From Chloroflexota bacterium (GTDB lineage: Bacteria > Chloroflexota > Dormibacteria > Dormibacterales > Dormibacteraceae): 18,396 nucleotides of DNA. A program made the translations under genes and the position numbers. Within the stretch, counting starts at the first letter, position 1. The number at the start of each line of letters is the position of its first letter. The notes below the pieces were generated by a model. It was not told where the DNA came from. It made no database searches and worked only from the letters and a program-made list of their open reading frames with translations. Positions 6,956 to 12,480 of the stretch are shown in pieces. The stretch lies in contig VBKD01000101.1 of NCBI GenBank assembly GCA_005888075.1, positions 1 to 18,396 of the forward strand, read 5' to 3'.

Positions 6956-8155
6956 GTGAATCAGGCTGTCATCGTCGCCACGGCCCGCACGCCGATGGGC
7001 AGGTACGGCGGACAGCTCAGGGACGTCAGGCCTGACGACCTCGCGGCGATCGTGCTCAAGGAGGTCTGCGAGCGGGCGCACGTCAAGCCTGCCGAGGTCG
7101 ATGACGTGATCCTGGGTTGCGCCAACCAGGCAGGCGAGGACAACCGCAACATTGCGCGCATGGCGCTGCTGCTTGCGGGCTTCCCCGTCGAGATCCCCGG
7201 CCAGACGGTGAATCGCCTGTGTGGTTCCGGGATGCAGGCGACCATCACGGCAGCCCACGAGATCCAGGCCGGCGCGGCCGACATCGTGATCGCCGGCGGC
7301 GTGGAGAGCATGACGCGCGCGCCATGGGTCATGCCCAAGACGGACACCGGCTTTGCGCGCGGACCGCAGACCGTTTACGACACCGCGCTCGGCTGGCGCC
7401 TGGTGAACCCCAAGATGGCGGCCATGTACGGGACGCTGCAGATGGGGGAGACCGCCGAACGCGTGGCGCGGAAGTACGAGATCTCGCGGGAGGACCAGGA
7501 TGCGTTCGCCTTGCGGAGCCATCAGCGGGCGATCGCGGCGCAGCAGTCCGGCCGCCTCGCCGAGGAGATCGTTCCGGTTCAGGTCCAGCAGCGAAAGGCG
7601 GATCCGGTTCAGCTGGTCGACGATGAGGGACCTCGCGCGGACACTTCGCTGGAGGCCCTCGCCAGGCTGCGGCCGGCCTTCGACGATCACGGCTCGGTCA
7701 CGGCCGGCAACTCGTCGCCGCTGAACGACGGCGCCACGGCTCTGGTCTTGATGTCCGACTCCAGGGCGAAGGAGCGCGGACTGAAGCCCCTCGCAAGGCT
7801 CGTGGCGTCAGCAGCTGCCGGCGTGCATCCCGACTACATGGGAATTGGACCCGTGCCTTCGACGCTCAAGGCGCTCGAAAAGGCAGGATTGCAGCCCCCC
7901 GATATGGCGGTGGTCGAGCTGAACGAGGCATTCGCCTCTCAGGCGCTCGCCTGCATCCGGCTGCTCGGGCTGGACGAGGAGACGGTCAACATCAACGGAG
8001 GGGCGATCGCGCTCGGCCACCCGCTGGGCAGCAGCGGCGCCCGCCTTGTAAGCACACTGGTGCGTGAGATGGCGCACCGCGACTCGGAGCACGGTCTCGC
8101 CGCCATGTGCATCGGCGTCGGACAGGGGATCGCATCGATATGGCAGCGCCTGTAG
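6956..8155 (+). CDS. Acetyl-CoA acyltransferase / thiolase (PcaF/PaaJ/FadA-like)
   Basis: 399 residues, the usual length. Thiolases cleave 3-ketoacyl-CoA with CoA to acetyl-CoA and a shortened acyl-CoA, or run in reverse. The nucleophilic cysteine is C89 in NRLCGSGMQA. NEAFASQ, H355 in GGAIALGHPLGSSGAR and C385 in CIGVGQG complete the active site. The segment GCANQAGEDNRNIARMALLLAG is especially like beta-ketoadipyl-CoA thiolases, though this does not prove the substrate. The GTG start follows the previous stop directly (TAGGTG), and the end overlaps menG. With the two crotonases upstream it forms a beta-oxidation-like module lacking an acyl-CoA dehydrogenase and a 3-hydroxyacyl-CoA dehydrogenase within the window. 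Confidence 0.93.
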   Translation: MNQAVIVATARTPMGRYGGQLRDVRPDDLAAIVLKEVCERAHVKPAEVDDVILGCANQAGEDNRNIARMALLLAGFPVEIPGQTVNRLCGSGMQATITAAHEIQAGAADIVIAGGVESMTRAPWVMPKTDTGFARGPQTVYDTALGWRLVNPKMAAMYGTLQMGETAERVARKYEISREDQDAFALRSHQRAIAAQQSGRLAEEIVPVQVQQRKADPVQLVDDEGPRADTSLEALARLRPAFDDHGSVTAGNSSPLNDGATALVLMSDSRAKERGLKPLARLVASAAAGVHPDYMGIGPVPSTLKALEKAGLQPPDMAVVELNEAFASQALACIRLLGLDEETVNINGGAIALGHPLGSSGARLVSTLVREMAHRDSEHGLAAMCIGVGQGIASIWQRL

Positions 8156-8838
8156 TTCGCGACCCGGAGGCCGTGCGGTCGATGTTCGACCGGATTGCCG
8201 GACGCTACGACGTGATCAACACCGTTCTGTCGGGAGGGATCGACGGCGGGTGGCGGCGCACTGCTGCACGCGAGACCGGCTTGACCCGAGGCCGCTCGGC
8301 ACTCGACGTCGCATGTGGGTCCGGGAAGCTGACGGGCGAGCTGGCGAAGCTGGCCCGGCCCGACGGGCGGGTGGTCGGCCTGGACTTCAGCGCCGGGATG
8401 CTCGCCATCGCGCGTCGCGATCATCCGAAGCTCGAGTTCATCGAGGGGGACGCGTTGAAGCTGCCGTTCGAGGAGGCGAGCTTCGACGCCTCGACCATCG
8501 CCTTCGGACTCCGCAACCTCTCCGAGCAGGTTCTCGGGCTGAGCGAGATGTGGCGTGTGCTGAAGCCGGGCGGCAGGGCGGTTGTGCTCGAGTTCGTCAG
8601 ACCGCCCAAGGGTCCTGTCGGAACGGCGTACCGGCTCTACCTGCGTACACTTCTGCCGGTGGTCGGCGGCGCTCTGTCGGGCGATCCGCCCGCGTATCAC
8701 TACCTCAGCGACACGATCGACTCGTACCACACGCCAGGCGAGCTGGCTGATTTGGCCCGCTCAGGGGGGTGGTCTGACATCCGGTTCCATGGTCTCGCCA
8801 TGGGAACTGTCGGGGTGCTCTCGGGCCGCCGCGCCTAG
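8140..8838 (+). CDS. menG: Demethylmenaquinone methyltransferase (UbiE/MenG family)
   Basis: 232 residues from the ATG at 8140, which overlaps the thiolase stop by 16 bases. A longer reading from 8107 adds an unlikely basic leader. The UbiE/COQ5 signature FDRIAGRYDVINTVLSGG (16-33) is followed by the SAM-binding motif ALDVACGSG, then GLDFSAGML (80-88) and the C-terminal signature YHYLSDTIDSYHTPGEL. The enzyme methylates demethylmenaquinone with SAM, the last step of menaquinone synthesis, at the inner face of the membrane. Its placement at the end of a thiolase operon is unusual. The prenyl diphosphate synthase that would make the quinone side chain lies directly convergent, with interlocked stop codons. 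Ubiquinone use cannot be excluded from sequence but no other ubi gene is seen. Confidence 0.93.
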   Translation: MAAPVVRDPEAVRSMFDRIAGRYDVINTVLSGGIDGGWRRTAARETGLTRGRSALDVACGSGKLTGELAKLARPDGRVVGLDFSAGMLAIARRDHPKLEFIEGDALKLPFEEASFDASTIAFGLRNLSEQVLGLSEMWRVLKPGGRAVVLEFVRPPKGPVGTAYRLYLRTLLPVVGGALSGDPPAYHYLSDTIDSYHTPGELADLARSGGWSDIRFHGLAMGTVGVLSGRRA

Positions 8839-9899
8839 GAGCTGCGATCGACGGCCGAGCGGGCCAGGCTGATCAGCGTCGGTCGCAGGCCGTCGAGCTC
8901 GATTGCCTCCAGCTCCAGCACAGCCTCTTCTATGTGCGCTTCGGCCTCCTTGCGGACCCGCTGCAGAGCATCGCTCGACGTCACGAGATCGACCACGCGC
9001 TCAACATCGGCATCGCCTAGTGATCCGGCGAGCAGACCGCGCACCTCAGGCCCCACCAATCGGTCCTCAGCCGCGTAGATGAGAGGAAGCGAGAGGGTTC
9101 GCTGCCGGATGTCCAGCCCGACCGGCTTGCCCGAGCTCGGGCTGAAGTCGACGACGTCGTCGGCCATCTGAAATGCAATGCCCAGCTGGTGTCCGAAACG
9201 GCTCAGCGCCGCGATGACCTGATCGGGCGCTTCGGAAAGAAGCGCGCCAACCTCGCACGCGGCCGCAAAGAGGGCCGCCGTCTTGCCGCGCACGACGCGC
9301 AGGTAGGACTCCCGGTCGCCGGGGTAAAGGCCGCGAAGCGCCACGTCATCGATCTGTGACGCGCAGATGGCTTCGAGCGCGACCGCGAGGGATGTGCTGA
9401 CATCGGGCAGGCCGATATCGGCGATCAGGTGGGTCGCCTTGGCGAAGTAGTAGTCCCCGACCGCGATGGCACGCTCGGGGCCCTCATGCGCCGCTACGGT
9501 CGGCCGGCCCCGCCGGTGCGTGCTCTCGTCCACGTAGTCGTCGTGCACAAGGGTCGCGTTGTGGAGGAGCTCGACCGCGGCCGCGAGCATCGCGGCGCGA
9601 AGAGGCTCATTGCGAGGTCCGATCCGTGCTGTCAGCTGCACGAGCCTTGGTCGCAGGCGTTTGCCACCGGCTTCCACCAGGCGGCGCATGGGAGCGGCGA
9701 CCGACTCGGGGTCGACCAGCATCTGGCGCGTGAGCTCCAGCTCCACCAGCAGCTCGGCGCTTTCCTTGGCTGGTTGATGCTTCGGTACGGCGTCGAAGTC
9801 GCCGTCGAGCTGTAACGCAACCTCACGGTGCCTCGGGCCGTCGAGCTCGACCGCGAAAGCCGACTGCCAGCGGCCGAGGACCAGATCGCCACCCTCCAC
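8835..9899 (-). CDS. Polyprenyl diphosphate synthase (trans-isoprenyl, HepT/IspB-like) with N-terminal YjbQ remnant
   Basis: The open frame from GTG 9899 gives 354 residues. The first 34 or so are the C-terminus of a YjbQ/UPF0047 domain (DLVLGRWQSAFAVELDGPR), and the prenyltransferase begins near residue 48. GGKRLRPRLV (78-87), the first Asp-rich motif DDYVDES (120-126) with RRGRPT, KT at 206-207, and the second motif FQMADDVVDF (243-252) followed by GLDIRQRTLSLPLIY are all present. It condenses isopentenyl diphosphate onto an allylic primer to build the menaquinone side chain. The small residue A115, five before the first Asp, fits a long-chain product. An internal GTG at 9746 would yield a 303-residue enzyme without the YjbQ part. 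A HepS-like partner is encoded upstream. Confidence 0.92.
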   Translation of the reverse strand: MEGGDLVLGRWQSAFAVELDGPRHREVALQLDGDFDAVPKHQPAKESAELLVELELTRQMLVDPESVAAPMRRLVEAGGKRLRPRLVQLTARIGPRNEPLRAAMLAAAVELLHNATLVHDDYVDESTHRRGRPTVAAHEGPERAIAVGDYYFAKATHLIADIGLPDVSTSLAVALEAICASQIDDVALRGLYPGDRESYLRVVRGKTAALFAAACEVGALLSEAPDQVIAALSRFGHQLGIAFQMADDVVDFSPSSGKPVGLDIRQRTLSLPLIYAAEDRLVGPEVRGLLAGSLGDADVERVVDLVTSSDALQRVRKEAEAHIEEAVLELEAIELDGLRPTLISLARSAVDRSS

Positions 9900-10156
9900 C
9901 AGCAGGGTGGCGAAGCTTGTCAGCAGCAGTTGCCTGCAGTGGGCGTGACCGTTGGCGGGCTCGCCGACGGCGATGTCGAGGCGCCGCTCGAAGTCGTCGT
10001 GCTTGTAGCCGCCGCCCGAAGGGGCCAGCCTTTCGAGCAGGCTCTCGAAGTCGCCGAGCAGGAGCGGCTCATTTTCGTTGATGGCGAGAGTCGGTCGGTA
10101 ATGTCGACGAACTGCGTGGTGGTCGCTGTTTCGAAATTGAGCCTGGAGGCGATCAC
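9795..10156 (-). pseudogene. yjbQ: YjbQ/UPF0047 (COG0432) domain broken by an out-of-frame internal deletion, fused to the prenyl synthase
   Basis: From GTG 10156 one frame encodes LNFETATTTQFVDIT, the N-terminus of YjbQ proteins. At about 10091-10100 the homology jumps to another frame: TLAINENEPLLLGDFESLLE, then YKHDDFE, GEPANGHAHCRQLL and DLVLGRWQSAFAVELDGPR, the middle and C-terminus of YjbQ. Only 14 bases separate ATTACC from the ATCAAC of INEN where about 29 codons are expected, so roughly 73 bases (3n+1) including the conserved HTTA/HITA histidine motif are missing. The second frame continues without a stop into the prenyl synthase, so the ancestral gene was probably a fusion. The GTG start overlaps the preceding stop as GTGA. 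E. coli YjbQ has weak thiamine phosphate synthase activity; its real role is unknown. Real mutation or assembly error cannot be separated here. Confidence 0.8.
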
Positions 10157-10536
10157 TGTCGGCCCTCTAACGCCTTGAGCAGCAGCTCGCGCGAAGAGGG
10201 CGGCGCTTGCTTTGAGGCGGCCGCGGCGGCCATGGCCTCAATCGCTGCGGCGAACGCAACCTGCACACGCGTGGGCGCCGACACAGCCAGGAGCCGAGAG
10301 GCCCGCGCCAGGCACAGGTCGCCGATCAAGAGCGTCGTCGGCGGCGCCGCTGGGCCGCCCAGCCCGTGGAGACGCACGGCGACCTCGACCAGCGCCGCCG
10401 CGAGTGCGACCCTCGGCCGATCGTCTGGTCTGTAATGGCCGACCCCGGCGAGGTAGGAGCTGTATGCCTCGGAAAGCCCGTCCGACCAAAGGGCTTCGAT
10501 GCGGTCCAGCTCTCGGTCGAGAACCTGGGCGTTCAC
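10153..10536 (-). CDS. HepS-like small subunit of a heteromeric polyprenyl diphosphate synthase
   Basis: 127 residues from GTG 10536; an ATG at 10611 would add 25. The pattern ALVEVAVRLHG, then TTLLIGDLCLARASRLLA (67-84) and VQVAFAAAIEAMA resembles Bacillus HepS, where LVQSALDTHD, LAGDY and LLSE are followed by LATAIKEI, at similar spacing. No Asp-rich motif is present, as expected for a non-catalytic HepS that sets chain length with catalytic HepT. Upstream bases 10537-10600 are AT-richer than the coding region, which is why I favour the shorter form. It is first in a - strand operon with the YjbQ domain and the catalytic synthase. The assignment rests on remembered family patterns and context, so it is moderate. 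Confidence 0.6.
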   Translation of the reverse strand: MNAQVLDRELDRIEALWSDGLSEAYSSYLAGVGHYRPDDRPRVALAAALVEVAVRLHGLGGPAAPPTTLLIGDLCLARASRLLAVSAPTRVQVAFAAAIEAMAAAAASKQAPPSSRELLLKALEGRQ

Positions 10537-10625
10537 TTGGTCTATACAAAGTCTAGAGACGGCGGGAATTCGGGATTGGTTGCCGCTGTCGGCCCCTCCG
10601 GCCAATGCCATGAATGGGGAGGACC

Positions 10626-10646
10626 CTCTGGGGCCATAATCCAGAG
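10626..10646. repeat. Inverted repeat around the aldolase promoter
   Basis: CTCTGG and CCAGAG form a perfect 6-base inverted repeat with a 9-base spacer that contains the -10-like CATAAT. A dimeric regulator could cover the promoter here. It lies between the aldolase and the divergent HepS-like gene. Confidence 0.35.
10635..10640 (+). promoter_or_regulatory. Putative -10 element of the KDPG aldolase gene (leaderless type)
   Basis: CATAAT (five of six matches) is followed by 8 bases and the GTG start at 10649. There is no Shine-Dalgarno sequence between them, so the mRNA probably begins at or just before the start codon. Confidence 0.5.
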
Positions 10647-10648
10647 TC

Positions 10649-11290
10649 GTGCGGACCATTGCCGAAGCCTTTCCCAACCGTGTGTGCGGTGTGCTCCGCA
10701 CCCAGGACGCAGACGCCGGCTTCCAGGCCTGCCTGGCGGCCATGGAGGGTGGCGTACAGACGATCGAGATCACCACGACAGTGCCTTCGTGTTTCGACAT
10801 GATCCGCGGCTTGCGCGCCACGACTATGGGTCGTTACCCGGTCGGGGTGGGCACGGTCTGGGATCCCGGCGCTGTTCAAGAGGCGAAAGAGGCGGGCGCC
10901 TCATTTGTCGTCACGCCGGTTGTCCTTCCTGAGGTGGCAGCCGCATGCCGAGAGCACGATATCCTCTGCGTCCTCGGAGCTCTGACGCCCACCGAGATCT
11001 ACGCGGCGCGACTCGCAGGGGCTGCCGTTGTCAAGGTGTTCCCGATTGCGCCGGTGGGCGGCCCGCGCTACATCGAGTCGCTCAACGGTCCGCTCGGCGG
11101 CGTGCCCTTCTGGGTCTCGGGCGGCGTGGCGATCGATGACATCGGCGCTTACCTACGGCTGGGGGTCAGGGCGGTCGGGTTGACCAGCACGCTGTTCCCC
11201 CCGGATGCGCTCGCCCACCGCGATATGGACCGGATCACGGAGAACGCTGAGCGGGCCGCCCAGGCCGCGGCAGCGGCCTTGGGAGACTAG
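10649..11290 (+). CDS. Bifunctional KHG/KDPG aldolase family (2-dehydro-3-deoxyphosphogluconate / 4-hydroxy-2-oxoglutarate aldolase)
   Basis: 213 residues, the normal length of the family. These class I aldolases split KDPG to pyruvate and glyceraldehyde 3-phosphate (Entner-Doudoroff pathway) or related 2-oxo acids. Visible motifs are GVLRTQDAD (14-22), TIEIT with the catalytic E40, GVGTV (66-70), VVTP (87-90), LGALTPTE (109-116) and the Schiff-base lysine K129 in VVKVFP. WVSGGV completes the barrel end. After TIEI the family's usual Arg (as in E. coli EVTLRT) is replaced by Thr, so the phosphate or carboxylate pocket may differ. It stands alone: no phosphogluconate dehydratase or sugar acid genes are adjacent. 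Substrate therefore remains open. Confidence 0.88.
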   Translation: MRTIAEAFPNRVCGVLRTQDADAGFQACLAAMEGGVQTIEITTTVPSCFDMIRGLRATTMGRYPVGVGTVWDPGAVQEAKEAGASFVVTPVVLPEVAAACREHDILCVLGALTPTEIYAARLAGAAVVKVFPIAPVGGPRYIESLNGPLGGVPFWVSGGVAIDDIGAYLRLGVRAVGLTSTLFPPDALAHRDMDRITENAERAAQAAAAALGD

Positions 11291-11302
11291 AGGAGCTCTA
11301 GT
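11286..11302. terminator. Short hairpin between convergent stop codons
   Basis: ACTAGAG-GAG-CTCTAGT is a perfect 7-base stem with a 3-base loop, spanning the aldolase TAG stop and reaching 4 bases short of the Flp prepilin stop. It could act as a two-way terminator, but no T-run follows on either strand and the stem is only moderately GC-rich. Confidence 0.3.
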
Positions 11303-11305
11303 TCG

Positions 11306-11476
11306 TCAACACCCTACGTGGTAGCTGCACATGGTGGCAGTGACGTCCGAGTAGAGGTTGACTATCTGCCCGCCCGTGGCGATGAGGGCGATGATCACGA
11401 TCAAAGCAATCAGGGCGAGAATGAGCGCGTATTCGACCATTCCCTGGCCGCTCTGAAGACGTGATAGACGGATCAT
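11306..11476 (-). CDS. Flp-family type IVb prepilin (56 residues)
   Basis: A small gene coding for 56 residues. The N-terminus MIRLSRLQSGQGMVEYALIL carries the class III prepilin signal: positive leader, cleavage expected after G10, then E15 and Y16 at +5 and +6, followed by an unbroken hydrophobic helix (ALILALIALIVIIALIA). This is the standard Flp/Tad pilin or pseudopilin layout. The polar tail includes two cysteines (C50 and C56, the last residue). Such subunits are cleaved by a TadV-type peptidase and polymerised by a Tad secretion system; none is in the window. The ATG overlaps the FAD-subunit stop as ATGA (11473-11476), so it sits last in the molybdenum hydroxylase operon. No strong Shine-Dalgarno sequence precedes it. 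Confidence 0.85.
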   Translation of the reverse strand: MIRLSRLQSGQGMVEYALILALIALIVIIALIATGGQIVNLYSDVTATMCSYHVGC

Positions 11477-12480
11477 TGCTGTGAAAGCTTAACCATCGAG
11501 CCCCGGGTGCTGGTCGTTGCTATCTCGAGAGCCTGCTCGACGACCACGTGAACCATGCGCTTCCGCCAGAAGTGGCTGAGGTCGGCGTTGTCGAGCGGTT
11601 TCGCCGGCTTGGCGGCTAAATCGGCCGCCTCCTTCAGGATTTCTCGATCGGCGCGCTTTCCTTTTAGGAATTCGTCGGCGGCTGGAACCTCGAGAGGGTG
11701 GGACGCCACGCCGGACAGCACGATCCTGCAGCCGGCGATCGTGTCGCCGTCCAGCGCGACCGCCACCGCCGCCCCCGCGATGGGAAAGTCGATCGAACCG
11801 CGCCGTCTCAGCTTGACGTAGGCGCTGCGCGTGTTGGGCGCGGCCGTCAGCCTCAGGCCGGTCACCACCTCAGTTGGTCGCTTCGCCATGTACTCGATGC
11901 CGTCGTCTCGGTACAGGGCGGCGACCGGCAGCTCTCGATCGCCGTCGGGCCCGGCCAGGATCACCCATCCGTCCAGCGCCATGGCCATGGGAGCCGTGTC
12001 GGACGACGAGACGGCCCAGCAGCGAGGACTGCTCGGTGCGACGAGGCAAATGTCTCCGTCCTTTTTCAGGCAGAAACCGGCAGCCTTCCGCCACTCATAA
12101 GTCATGTCGTAGTAGTTGCAGCGAGTGTCGACGCACAGATTGCCGCCGATCGTCCCCGCGTTGCGGAGCGGCGGAGACGACACGAGACCGGCGGCCTGCG
12201 CGTACCCGGGAAACATCGCGTTGAGGTGCGCGTCCCGCGAAGCGGCCGAGAGCGTGACACCCGCGTCGATCACGCACGCGGCGCCGCCATCGTGGATTTC
12301 CCGTGACTGGAAATCGAGGCCTATCAACGTGTCGATCTCGAACTGCCGGCGCTTCAGCTTGGGGAAGAGGTCTGTGCCGCCGGCGACGAACATCGCCCGA
12401 GTGCCCAGCTCCGCGGCCATCGAGGCCGCCTCGCGCGCGGTCTTGGGCCGCAGATATCTAAATCGCGGCAGCCGAAGCAT
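11473..12480 (-). CDS. FAD-binding subunit of a molybdenum hydroxylase, with HcrB-type [4Fe-4S] insertion
   Basis: 335 residues. FAD is bound by FVAGGTDLFPKL (31-42) and NAGTIGGNLC (107-116). Between this and SSSDTAPM there is an extra segment with C121, C137, C145 and C154. The spacings 16, 8 and 9 equal those of the [4Fe-4S] ligands described for the beta subunit of Thauera 4-hydroxybenzoyl-CoA reductase (C122, C138, C146, C155). Ordinary CoxM/XdhB subunits lack this insertion. The subunit passes electrons between FAD and the 2Fe-2S subunit; in the reductase the extra cluster links FAD to the low-potential donor. Its start overlaps the Mo subunit by 23 bases and its stop overlaps the prepilin start. 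An aromatic CoA substrate is inference. Confidence 0.9.
   Translation of the reverse strand: MLRLPRFRYLRPKTAREAASMAAELGTRAMFVAGGTDLFPKLKRRQFEIDTLIGLDFQSREIHDGGAACVIDAGVTLSAASRDAHLNAMFPGYAQAAGLVSSPPLRNAGTIGGNLCVDTRCNYYDMTYEWRKAAGFCLKKDGDICLVAPSSPRCWAVSSSDTAPMAMALDGWVILAGPDGDRELPVAALYRDDGIEYMAKRPTEVVTGLRLTAAPNTRSAYVKLRRRGSIDFPIAGAAVAVALDGDTIAGCRIVLSGVASHPLEVPAADEFLKGKRADREILKEAADLAAKPAKPLDNADLSHFWRKRMVHVVVEQALEIATTSTRGSMVKLSQQ

Noticed and set aside
6359..7690. 443-codon - strand frame opposite the PaaG-like gene and the thiolase
   Set aside because: It has no recognisable motif and His/Arg/Gly-rich shadow composition; the sense genes are intact.
8107..8139. Upstream start for menG
   Set aside because: It adds a short basic leader inside the thiolase gene; family members begin just before the FDRIAGRYD signature, which fits ATG 8140.
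9920..10156. 78-codon frame as a separate small protein
   Set aside because: Only its first 22 or so residues are meaningful (YjbQ N-terminus); after the deletion point it becomes Ser/Thr/Arg shadow sequence.
11286..11302. Strong intrinsic terminator
   Set aside because: The stem is only 7 bases and no T-run follows on either strand, so it is listed only at low confidence.
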